A stretch of DNA of 64,000 bases, from NCBI RefSeq assembly GCF_900095135.1, contig NZ_LT605205.1:1054001-1118000 (forward strand), in the 5' to 3' direction. The DNA comes from Proteiniphilum saccharofermentans (GTDB taxonomy: Bacteria; Bacteroidota; Bacteroidia; Bacteroidales; Dysgonomonadaceae). The notes beneath the pieces are model-generated. The model saw only the letters and a list, made by a program, of their open reading frames with translations, ran no database searches and was not told where the DNA came from. The position numbers and the translations under genes are program-made. Of this stretch, positions 50,160 through 58,697 are shown piece by piece. Numbering within the stretch: the stretch's first letter is position 1; each line of letters begins with the position of its first letter.

Positions 50160-52100
50160 TTAATTTTTCAATATCATTCCACTGCCGGATTGTATTTCCA
50201 ATGTGATTTCACCGCTCTTTTCAATATTTACCTGTTCCAATTGCGGAGAACGGTCTTTTCTGTCGGAATATATATTCACTTTCGTATCAGAGAACATCGG
50301 AAGTTTCACCTTCAGTTTCTTTATTTCTTTTTCGGCATTGATGGCTGCCACATACCACTGCTCGGCGTAACGACGGGCCAGTATTACATACTTCCCGGGA
50401 TAACCGTCGATAAACACTGTCTCATCCCAGAGGGTGGGCACCTCTTTCATAAAATCGATAACGAACGGGGGATATTCGACCAGGTTGTTGGGGGTAATAC
50501 CGAAATTCTGCACGGGCGTCTGAAAGAGTATGGCTGTGGCCAACTGGAATGTTTCTGTTGTCCTGCGTTCGGTTCCTCCGTCGTTATTACGGTTGTGACG
50601 CTTGTTCAGTAAAACCGGCCCGAAATCCATGGACGCCACACTGTTCCGGATAAACGGATGCAAGGTTGCGTTATAGGCTTCGGTATCATTGGCATGTTGG
50701 GTGAAGATCAGATTTTCGGAAGCTAGCACTGCTTCACTTCCTGCGAAGTTCGGATACATCCGTTCCCATCCCCGCGGTAATGTACACCCGTGGAAGATCA
50801 CCGCCAGACCGTAATCGTTGGCATCCGACAGGATATCTTCGTATAACTTCATGGTTTCCTGCTTGTCGCCGCCAAAGAAATCCACCTTTATCCCTTTCGC
50901 ACCGATACTTTTTAGCCAGGCCATCTCTTTCTTGCGGGCTACGGAAGTGTTCATCCTGTTTTTCGGTCCTTGTGGAGCATCGCTCCAGAATCCGTTAGAG
51001 TTATACCACAGGCAAATACCTACATTTTTAGAAGCAGCATACTGCGCCAGTTCTTCTATCTTTTCACGACCTATGCGGGTATCCCACCAGTTATCTATCA
51101 GTACCAGTTCATACCCCAATTCAGAAGAGAGATCGATGAATGTCTTCTGGTCTTCGTAGTTGATACTTCCGTCCTGCCAAAGCAACCAACTCCATGTAGA
51201 ACGTCCAAACCCGTATTCTTTTGAAGGCTCATATAATGGTTCCACTACGTCGAACGCAATAGTGGTTTCAACGATCGGTTTCAAATTGTCACCCACCGTA
51301 ATTGTACGCCAGGGTGTTTCACCCGGCAATGAAATCGCCGGTTTGGCACTGCCGATACCGTTATTCTCACCCTCCTCCGGAAAGGCAATTGTGTAAAGCC
51401 CCTCTTTTGTTCCTTCACTCAGTTTTGATCCGCAGTACAGACTGCTGACACCGGTTTCTGAGATTAACGCCCAACCGTTATCCCCCACATGGAACAATCC
51501 CGGAAAAGTATATCCTACACCATATTTTGAAGGCGTGCCGACCGGTTCATCGGGTATATACTCCTCTTCGTAACTCGGTTTGGTGCGCATCCAACCGGTC
51601 ATGGGTGTTGCCTGAGGTGTGAGAAATGTAGTGGTCTGTTGCGGAAATTTGAATCCCGTCAATTCCTTTTCAATGATGCAGCGGGCTGTCTCACCATTTT
51701 GAGCTAATGCGTATTTGAACGCGATATCGTTGTTGCTGACCCGAAAAGTAACGGTAATCTTTTCTTCCTGCGGTGTCTGATAGGTATAGACCACTTCGTT
51801 TGCCAGGTATTCCACATGGCTTTTCTTAATCTTAGGCTCACTGTATGTTTTATTGACAACCTGATCCCTTTTCTCTATAAATACCAGATCCTTGCTGAAG
51901 TCACTTACATTGGTGATCATTCCCATCGGAGAATCTTCCAGAATAACTTTCCCTTTATAGTTTACATTGTAATTCAAAGTTCCTTCTTTCAGAAAAACCG
52001 AAACCTGCAGATTCTTATCCGGACTCACTATAATGAAATCATTGGCAGAAATATACTGAAACAGGCAAATCGTTAATAATAAAGTCAATAATTTCTTCAT
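50160..52100 (-). CDS. GH97 glycosidase, retaining (alpha-galactosidase/beta-L-arabinopyranosidase-like)
   Basis: 646 residues with a signal peptide ending YISA. The N-terminal beta-supersandwich is about 20-280 and the catalytic barrel about 280-560. The segment AKGIKVDFFGGDKQE near 400-412 carries an Asp at the nucleophile position seen in retaining GH97 alpha-galactosidases; the inverting alpha-glucosidase branch lacks it. GRSTWSWLLWQDGS and DNWWDTRIGREKIEEL are typical. In this neighbourhood it may release galactose or arabinopyranose from arabinogalactan or pectin side chains. It is transcribed with the HTCS gene, divergently from the AraR-type regulator. Confidence 0.9.
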   Translation of the reverse strand: MKKLLTLLLTICLFQYISANDFIIVSPDKNLQVSVFLKEGTLNYNVNYKGKVILEDSPMGMITNVSDFSKDLVFIEKRDQVVNKTYSEPKIKKSHVEYLANEVVYTYQTPQEEKITVTFRVSNNDIAFKYALAQNGETARCIIEKELTGFKFPQQTTTFLTPQATPMTGWMRTKPSYEEEYIPDEPVGTPSKYGVGYTFPGLFHVGDNGWALISETGVSSLYCGSKLSEGTKEGLYTIAFPEEGENNGIGSAKPAISLPGETPWRTITVGDNLKPIVETTIAFDVVEPLYEPSKEYGFGRSTWSWLLWQDGSINYEDQKTFIDLSSELGYELVLIDNWWDTRIGREKIEELAQYAASKNVGICLWYNSNGFWSDAPQGPKNRMNTSVARKKEMAWLKSIGAKGIKVDFFGGDKQETMKLYEDILSDANDYGLAVIFHGCTLPRGWERMYPNFAGSEAVLASENLIFTQHANDTEAYNATLHPFIRNSVASMDFGPVLLNKRHNRNNDGGTERRTTETFQLATAILFQTPVQNFGITPNNLVEYPPFVIDFMKEVPTLWDETVFIDGYPGKYVILARRYAEQWYVAAINAEKEIKKLKVKLPMFSDTKVNIYSDRKDRSPQLEQVNIEKSGEITLEIQSGSGMILKN

Positions 52101-52152
52101 GATGATAAAATACTATTATTTTCTCTCGCTTAATGAAATAGATTTATTGTGA

Positions 52153-52160
52153 CAAAGTTA
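52153..52160 (-). promoter_or_regulatory. -7 promoter box for GH97-HTCS
   Basis: TAACTTTG on the minus strand matches TAnnTTTG and lies 53 bases before the GH97 ATG. A perfect palindrome lies directly upstream. Confidence 0.6.
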
Positions 52161-52162
52161 AT

Positions 52163-52188
52163 AATAAGTGTAATAACGTACACTTATT
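52163..52188. promoter_or_regulatory. Perfect palindromic operator candidate (AraR site)
   Basis: AATAAGTGTA and TACACTTATT, a perfect 10-base inverted repeat with a 6-base spacer, cover the region just upstream of the GH97 -7 box, where a repressor would block polymerase. A related imperfect copy lies at 45680-45704. Assignment to AraR is inference from context. Confidence 0.5.
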
Positions 52189-52190
52189 TT

Positions 52191-52210
52191 TTTATGTTTA
52201 AAAACATAAA
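52191..52210. promoter_or_regulatory. Second perfect palindrome, TTTATGTTT-AA-AAACATAAA
   Basis: A 20-base perfect palindrome lies 2 bases from the first one, between the divergent GH97 and regulator genes. It could bind another regulator, such as the HTCS, or simply be an A/T-rich hairpin. Confidence 0.35.
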
Positions 52211-52329
52211 ATTGAAGATATTCATTTTTACCTCATACTAAGGTTATTATATCAAGATGATCTTTTCATGATAATCGTATGCAGTGGTATTACATATATT
52301 CAAATACAGGAGATTGGTGAAATATATTG

Positions 52330-52337
52330 TACCTTTG
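52330..52337 (+). promoter_or_regulatory. -7 promoter box for the AraR-type regulator
   Basis: TACCTTTG matches TAnnTTTG and lies 29 bases before the ATG at 52367. It excludes the upstream in-frame start at 52268. Confidence 0.6.
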
Positions 52338-52366
52338 CGCAAAACACAAAAAAGGAGATATTTTTA

Positions 52367-53056
52367 ATGGCGCCGTTTTATATAGAACAAGAGAAGTTTT
52401 TACTATCGGTCGATTGTATAATACTTGGCTTTAAAAAAGGGAAATTGTATTTATTGATCTCGAAACGAAAATTCGAGCCGTTGAAAAACCAGGATACCCT
52501 GATGGGAGGATTCCTGCGTTCTGACGAAAATCTCGAGGATACTGTTTCGCGCGTACTATATGAATATACCGGCATTAAGGATGTTTATATGGAACAGGTG
52601 GGCACATATGGAAGTATCCACCGTGACGAAGGTGAGCGTGTGATCTCTGTCGCTTATTATGCCCTTATAAACCTTGAATTATTCGATGAGGAACTGTGTA
52701 AAAAACATAACGCCCGCTGGGAGGAACTGGATAAGGTAGGTAAATTGATCTTCGATCATAATCAGATGCTGGAGGATACAATAGAAATACTGAGAAGAAA
52801 AGCAGCTACCCAGCCATTAGGTTTTAATCTGCTCCCCGAAAAGTTCACCTTACCGCAATTGCAATCTTTGTACGAAGCCATTTATCAGACTACACTGGAT
52901 AAACGCAATTTTCGTAAAAGGATACTGGAAATGGATATACTCGAGAAACAGGGTGACAAAGATAAATCAACTTCTAAACGCGGAGCCTTCTATTATAAAT
53001 TCAACAAGGAGAAATACGATCAGTTGCTTCAAAAAGGGTATTACTTCTCTTTGTGA
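52367..53056 (+). CDS. araR: Nudix-like/winged-helix transcriptional regulator, AraR (NrtR family)
   Basis: 229 residues from ATG 52367, giving MAPFYIEQEKFLLSVDCIIL. This start has a strong ribosome site (AAAGGAG) 10 bases upstream, unusual among these genes. Residues 8-145 form a Nudix-like domain (GKLYLLISKR, TLMGGFLRSDENLEDTVSRVL) whose Nudix box is degenerate, as in NrtR-type sensors that bind but do not hydrolyse ligands. Residues about 150-225 are a winged helix (FTLPQLQSLYEAIYQTTLDK, then NFRKRILEMDILEK). In Bacteroides thetaiotaomicron an NrtR-family AraR represses arabinose genes and is relieved by L-arabinose. The context here supports the same role. Confidence 0.88.
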   Translation: MAPFYIEQEKFLLSVDCIILGFKKGKLYLLISKRKFEPLKNQDTLMGGFLRSDENLEDTVSRVLYEYTGIKDVYMEQVGTYGSIHRDEGERVISVAYYALINLELFDEELCKKHNARWEELDKVGKLIFDHNQMLEDTIEILRRKAATQPLGFNLLPEKFTLPQLQSLYEAIYQTTLDKRNFRKRILEMDILEKQGDKDKSTSKRGAFYYKFNKEKYDQLLQKGYYFSL

Positions 53057-53184
53057 AACGAGCATGAGAACCTTTCTCATCCGTGAACATGAATTACGAA
53101 GTAATCGACGTAGTCAATATAGCGAGTTCCATACACCGAAATAAAATAATCGTATGAAATTATTTAGATTCATGTTTGATTATT

Positions 53185-56100
53185 TTATTTGCCTTTATTT
53201 TGTATCCTGAAATTTTTTGGGGTAGTTTTATATAGATCTTTAAAACATTTGATGAAATAATGGGCTTGATTAAAGCCGGAAAGGTAGGCTATTTCCGACA
53301 CGGAAAGTTCAGTCTCTTTTAACATATTGGCCGCCTTCTTTAACCGGATATTACGGATAAAGATATTCGGAGTTTCGCCGATGATTAATTTAAACTTACG
53401 ATGCAAAACTGTTTTGCTCAGGTTCATTTCAGAAGCAAATTCGTCCAGTTTAAAATTCTCATCCATCAGATGTTCTTCGATTACCCGTATAGCACGTTGC
53501 AGAAAGTCATCCTTTGGCTGTAATTGGGAATTTTCATTCTGAGGTGAAAGTAAATCTGCAATGATCTGTTTTCTGTGTTGCTGGCGGGTAGCATACACAT
53601 TTACCATTTGGTTTATCAGTATATCAGCATCAAAAGGTTTCTTAATATAAAAATCCGCTCCTGCCTTATAGCCCTGCATTTCATCTTCTGTTGAAGCTTT
53701 GGCCGAAAGCAGAATAACAAGTATATCCGAATACATCGGTGTGTTCTTAATTGTGGAACAGAGAGTAAACCCATCCATTTCGGGCATCATCACATCTGAA
53801 ATCACTATTTCAGGCAGGTTATTTTTAATAAATTCTAAAGCCTCAACACCATTAGAGGCTAACCCGACTTCAAAGTGTGTCGATAACTTATTTTTCAGAT
53901 AATCCCGCAATTGATCATTGTCCTCAACCAGTAAAATAGTAAACAAATTATTCGTATCAGTATCTTCTTTATCTTCAAAAACAGGTTCTACCGTTTCTGC
54001 TATTTTTGCAGGCAGATTGATAGTAATCGTCGTACCTTTTTCCGGCGCCGAATCTACATTTATATCTCCACCCATCAGATGAATAAATTTTTTTGCAGTA
54101 TATAGACCTAAGCCGAGGCCTTGTGTATTAGCGACTTTTCCTTCCTGGTAAAATTTCTCGAAAACCTTGTTGCGATTTTGTTCATTGATACCAATCCCGG
54201 TATCATTGATCATTATATAAAAAACTCCAGCCGATTTATTATAATTAAGTATCACCTCTACCCTGCCTCCTTCTTTTGTAAACTTAAGAGCGTTGCTTAT
54301 TAAGTTATACAAAACCCGTTCAAGTTTGATGGTATCAATAGACACAAACAGTGTAGTAACATCGGGCTTATATGATAACTCTATCCCGTTGGATTTAGCG
54401 AGATAATCGAACGCATTGACTATTATACGGATAAAAGAGATGAGTTCCACGTTCTTTTCTTTCACCTCAGTATCTATCAATTCCGCCCGTTTGAAATCGA
54501 GGATGGTATTGAATATATCGGATAAGAAAGTAGCATTTTTGGATATAATTTCAAGTTTTTCCTGCTGGTCTTCATTCATATTCCTGTCCCTCATTAAATC
54601 TTTAACAGGGGCAATAATCAGAGAGAAAGGCGTTAACAAGTCATGCGATAATCCTGCAAAAAAACTTTCTTTTTCCTTGAGTAGCTCTTCCTTCTTTTTC
54701 TTTTCTATTTCTTCGAGCCGTTGAAGCTGGCGTTTTTTGTAATAATTCTTCGTATAGCGGGATAAGCAGAACAATATAAGCAATATTACCGCTGATAATA
54801 TCAGATAGAATAGATTTGTCTGCCACCATGGAGGCGATATGGAAATATGCAGACTCCAGAAGGGCTCATTTTTTTCAGTCAACGATTCACCGTTGGAACG
54901 AATCAGCAACGTATAATCTCCCGCAGGTAATCGTGAGAATGTGATCGGTTTCGAAATATCAAGATGTTGCCATTCTTCACTAAAGCCTTTTATCTGATAT
55001 TGGTAGCTATTCTGGTAATTATCCCATCCCACTTCCGTAAAAGAAAGGCTTATCCATTTACATAAATATGACAAGGTAAGAGAGTTTATATACTCTGTAT
55101 CTTCGTGAAGAATGACTTTTCCATGTACTTTCTGCCCTACATTCACTATCTGATGGTCTATCTGCAGTTCTGTGAGCAATATCTTGGTGTGGTTAGGCTG
55201 ACTCAGTACAGTTTGCGGGTCAATAAGCAGAAGGTTTTCCGTCCCTCCGAATACAATATATTGTTTATTATTCATCTCGCAATGAGCAGACGAAAAGAAT
55301 ACCTGTTTATTCAATGCTCCCGGATTTATTTCTTTCAATTCATGATTCGCGTTCACATAGCAAAATATACGACTCGAAATGGAGAACCACAGGTTATCAT
55401 ATTCATCGAGAATCACATTCCGGATGGCGCCATCGGGCAACATCTCAGGTGAAAACGGATTTTCTACTTTATCAACCTCTGAATAATCAAGTTTGCGTAA
55501 TCCGCACGATGTTCCCAGCCACAAACATTTATTCTTCTTGTCGTCAGTAAGACTGTAGACCATTTCCGAAATACTGTCACCATACTGTTGTATCTTATTG
55601 GTAGACGGATTGAACAGATAAATACCGCTATGGGAAGAGACCCATATTTGTCCGTCAAAAGCCTCAGCAAACCCGGTTATTTCGTCCATGCCAAAAGAAT
55701 CATAATGAACGTAGTCGGTAAATATATCATTGGAAAAATCATATTTGACTGACACGAGTCCAAACTGTTTTGTCCCAATCCAAAAACGGGATTTACTGTC
55801 TCGGAATATGGATGTTACTTTGCCAAAATTGTTGTCGACACTGAATTTTTTTAAAGAGAAATCCGCGTAACCATCTTCTTGCAGCGAGGTATACATCATA
55901 CCCGTTTCATCATTGCCGACAATAAGCAGCTTGTCGTCACTGTATAAGGATAAGATGTAATTATGAAAAGAATTTCCTGTGCCTTTTATTTCCTTGGGCA
56001 ACAAAACCTGTTTATCGATGTCATAAAGGAAAAGTCCGTCTCCCTGTGTCCCTACAAGCATATAGTTATCACCAAAATAGCGAAGTGTATAAACAGCTGA

Positions 56101-57102
56101 AAAACCATTTCTGTTGATAGGGGAAAGTCCTGTGATACCCCGGTTTTCATTATCCAAGCGATACAGTCCGTTTCCATATGTGCCCATCCAGATTTTATTA
56201 TACCGGTCCTGAAAGAAGGACATAATCACGGGTGCATCCGTTTTTAGAGGAATAACTGACGGGCCGTGTTTCAGATTTATTTTTTTTACACCGTCGCCCC
56301 ATGTACCCAGATAAAACTGATTGTCTGCCGTAGAAAAAATTCGATATACATCCTTCACATCACTGTTTACTGCTCTTTCCGTTACAGAAAAAGTATCTTC
56401 GTCCCATTCCAGTGTATGCAATCCGTTTGTCCATGTGGAAAACCACAAACTATTTGGTTCGCCGGTATCAAGGAATTGGGTGATGGCGTAATGATTCCTT
56501 TCTATATTTATATCTTCCCGTTTTTTAATATCATATAAGAAGTAGCCGAAATAGGTTCCGATCCAAAGCTTTCCCGTCGGTTTTTCTATAATGCCGGATA
56601 TAATATTCTGCGGATAATGTTTTGATACTTTGTATAACAGTCCACTGTCATCGGTAGGTTCTAACTGATAAAGACCGTCTTCCCAACTTCCGAGCCAGAT
56701 ATTATTTTGCGAATCTTCATAGATAGAAATTATCCTTTGGGGGTAATCATCTGTAATTTCGCTGATATGGGTGAACTTATTTTCACGGGGATTAAAAATA
56801 TCCGCTCCCCCTGTTTTGAACCCGATCCATAGTAATCCCCGGGAATCGAACATCAGTGTTTCGATATTATTTTCCGTAAGGCAATTATGGGAAGTACTAT
56901 TATTTCTATATACTTTAAATTCCCGGCCGTCAAAACGATTTAATCCGTCATTTGTGGCTATCCAAAGATAGTTTTCGTTTTCACAAATGGCTGTAACGTC
57001 TGTACCCGATAAACCGTCGATAGTGGTATAATGGATATATTCCTGTGCAAAAAGGAACAGGGGTACGATAAGAACAAAAAGTATGGAAATAATACGTTTC
57101 AT
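53185..57102 (-). CDS. Second hybrid two-component system regulator (HTCS)
   Basis: 1,305 residues with the same plan as the other HTCS. A signal peptide (ending FLFAQ) is followed by Reg_prop propeller repeats (about 20-640) and a Y_Y_Y domain near 670-750. A membrane segment lies at about 761-785. The phospho-acceptor His is in GLSHDLLTP near 818, where the usual H-E-x-R/K-T-P is altered to H-D-L-L-T-P. The ATPase shows YNLISNALKFTKEGG, DTGIGIN and GLGLGLYTAKK. The receiver Asp is in VISDVMMPEMDG near 1101. The AraC-type HTH is at about 1200-1300. It follows the beta-helix lipoprotein gene by 19 bases, so it probably senses the glycan processed by the upstream genes. Confidence 0.94.
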   Translation of the reverse strand: MKRIISILFVLIVPLFLFAQEYIHYTTIDGLSGTDVTAICENENYLWIATNDGLNRFDGREFKVYRNNSTSHNCLTENNIETLMFDSRGLLWIGFKTGGADIFNPRENKFTHISEITDDYPQRIISIYEDSQNNIWLGSWEDGLYQLEPTDDSGLLYKVSKHYPQNIISGIIEKPTGKLWIGTYFGYFLYDIKKREDINIERNHYAITQFLDTGEPNSLWFSTWTNGLHTLEWDEDTFSVTERAVNSDVKDVYRIFSTADNQFYLGTWGDGVKKINLKHGPSVIPLKTDAPVIMSFFQDRYNKIWMGTYGNGLYRLDNENRGITGLSPINRNGFSAVYTLRYFGDNYMLVGTQGDGLFLYDIDKQVLLPKEIKGTGNSFHNYILSLYSDDKLLIVGNDETGMMYTSLQEDGYADFSLKKFSVDNNFGKVTSIFRDSKSRFWIGTKQFGLVSVKYDFSNDIFTDYVHYDSFGMDEITGFAEAFDGQIWVSSHSGIYLFNPSTNKIQQYGDSISEMVYSLTDDKKNKCLWLGTSCGLRKLDYSEVDKVENPFSPEMLPDGAIRNVILDEYDNLWFSISSRIFCYVNANHELKEINPGALNKQVFFSSAHCEMNNKQYIVFGGTENLLLIDPQTVLSQPNHTKILLTELQIDHQIVNVGQKVHGKVILHEDTEYINSLTLSYLCKWISLSFTEVGWDNYQNSYQYQIKGFSEEWQHLDISKPITFSRLPAGDYTLLIRSNGESLTEKNEPFWSLHISISPPWWQTNLFYLILSAVILLILFCLSRYTKNYYKKRQLQRLEEIEKKKKEELLKEKESFFAGLSHDLLTPFSLIIAPVKDLMRDRNMNEDQQEKLEIISKNATFLSDIFNTILDFKRAELIDTEVKEKNVELISFIRIIVNAFDYLAKSNGIELSYKPDVTTLFVSIDTIKLERVLYNLISNALKFTKEGGRVEVILNYNKSAGVFYIMINDTGIGINEQNRNKVFEKFYQEGKVANTQGLGLGLYTAKKFIHLMGGDINVDSAPEKGTTITINLPAKIAETVEPVFEDKEDTDTNNLFTILLVEDNDQLRDYLKNKLSTHFEVGLASNGVEALEFIKNNLPEIVISDVMMPEMDGFTLCSTIKNTPMYSDILVILLSAKASTEDEMQGYKAGADFYIKKPFDADILINQMVNVYATRQQHRKQIIADLLSPQNENSQLQPKDDFLQRAIRVIEEHLMDENFKLDEFASEMNLSKTVLHRKFKLIIGETPNIFIRNIRLKKAANMLKETELSVSEIAYLSGFNQAHYFIKCFKDLYKTTPKNFRIQNKGK

Positions 57103-57121
57103 TTATTGGTTCCTTTTAAAG

Positions 57122-58669
57122 TTAGTTATACCCAATAATTTCTAATACTGGAATTTCTTTTTCATTCAACATAACTTTTTTGTCCTTTACAAACTCTATC
57201 AATTTGCTCCAATTTTCATCTTCTGCATCATACCATAAAGTTCTATTAAATTTTCCCGCATGTTTTTTGAAACCCTCCCCGCTATATTTCAACGGTCCGA
57301 CATAAAGATTGGCCTCTATAAAATTGTTTGTCGATTTTGTTGTCTCAAACGCTATAGTTGGTTCTTCCACAAAAATATAATTGTTACGAAAGAATGTACT
57401 ATCGGCATATCCGCGCCAATCGTCGGAATGGATAATTCGTTTATCCATTTCGGGCAATTCTTTTTTGCAGACATAGAAAATATTTTTTTCTATTCTGCTG
57501 TTACGTGTTGGTCCTGTAATATGTATGATCGGAGAATAATATTCTGTTTTCTTTTCAGTTACTATGTGTTTTCTGATACCATCATTTATACTGATATTAT
57601 ATTCCACAACTGTTCCATTATTCCCAACACTCCACTCTTCCGGCCATCCACCCGAGTTGCAAAGTAAAAGAAAACCTCCTTCACTGTTGCTACTCAGATT
57701 ATACCGGAATTGAGTATTATTACAATTATAGTCCGAATCGTAACTATAGCCGTCCGTTTGTGATTTATGCCCATCCACAATATTGTACTGTACAATAGTA
57801 TTGTCACTTGAAAATGGCCATATTCCGTCGCAAGCCTCAGTGGCAGGGAGAGTGGGAGGACAATTCCTCATCACATTGTATTCCACTATTGCACCGTCAC
57901 AAGCCGTAGGAACAATACCATCACCGGGAACACCGTCTATTATATTATTACGGATGACGACGTTCAGGTTGGGCAACCATTGTTTCCTTATCCAGTTACC
58001 CCACATCACAATGCCATTACGTTGCGAGTCTTTTATTAAGCAGTTGTGCACGAATAGTCCATCGAAATAAGAAAGAACAGAGTCTGTTCCGTCATCCTTG
58101 AAATTCCTTAACATCATGGCTTGTCCGCCACCTGCGTCTTCATGCACATGTCCTTCTCCCTTTATAAGTGAACCATATACGTCATGGATAAAAAGATTAT
58201 CAATAGTAATATTCTCAGCCTTACCGTAATTATATAATTCAATCAGTAATCCACTAAGATGTGGACGGATTTTCTCTCCTTTGTTCGATATTTCAAGGTC
58301 GCGAATGATGATATGTTCACTATTAAAAATATGTACCATTTCCAGAGAAGTAGCATCTCCTTTTATATGAGGCATTGCTTCTCCTCCGTATTTACCTATT
58401 ACAATGGGTTTACCTGCTTCTCCCTTCCCTGAAAAATATAATTTATCAGTAAAAACAGATCCCGATTTAAGCAATATACTATCACCCGGTTTTACCGCAA
58501 TATCCCCCAACTTACTCAGACTTTTCAATGGATCTCCGGGTTTTGTACCGGAATTGGAATCGTTGCCATTTATAGCATCGAAATAATAGTTGGTGGTAGT
58601 CTTCGGTGGTGTACATGAGATTGATATGGCTGCCAGTGATAAAACAATGAATCTAACAATACTTTTCAT
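57122..58669 (-). CDS. Right-handed beta-helix lipoprotein, possible polysaccharide lyase or glycosidase
   Basis: 515 residues from ATG 58669 (MKSIVRFIVLSLAAISISC), chosen for its lipobox and because it leaves a 28-base gap after the previous gene. Mature sequence starts with TTNYYFDAINGNDSNSGTKPGDP, the common opening of secreted beta-helix enzymes. Repeated rungs such as HIIIRDLEISNKG, ITIDNLFIHDVYG and TIVQYNIVDGHKSQ follow to about 430. EDAGGGQAMMLRN and DGIVPTACDGAIVEYN are conspicuous loops. Pectate-lyase or alginate-lyase-like folds share this architecture, but I cannot name a catalytic set. It lies just upstream of the second HTCS. Confidence 0.75.
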   Translation of the reverse strand: MKSIVRFIVLSLAAISISCTPPKTTTNYYFDAINGNDSNSGTKPGDPLKSLSKLGDIAVKPGDSILLKSGSVFTDKLYFSGKGEAGKPIVIGKYGGEAMPHIKGDATSLEMVHIFNSEHIIIRDLEISNKGEKIRPHLSGLLIELYNYGKAENITIDNLFIHDVYGSLIKGEGHVHEDAGGGQAMMLRNFKDDGTDSVLSYFDGLFVHNCLIKDSQRNGIVMWGNWIRKQWLPNLNVVIRNNIIDGVPGDGIVPTACDGAIVEYNVMRNCPPTLPATEACDGIWPFSSDNTIVQYNIVDGHKSQTDGYSYDSDYNCNNTQFRYNLSSNSEGGFLLLCNSGGWPEEWSVGNNGTVVEYNISINDGIRKHIVTEKKTEYYSPIIHITGPTRNSRIEKNIFYVCKKELPEMDKRIIHSDDWRGYADSTFFRNNYIFVEEPTIAFETTKSTNNFIEANLYVGPLKYSGEGFKKHAGKFNRTLWYDAEDENWSKLIEFVKDKKVMLNEKEIPVLEIIGYN

Positions 58670-58697
58670 AACGGGGTATTTGCTTATTTGATTTTTA

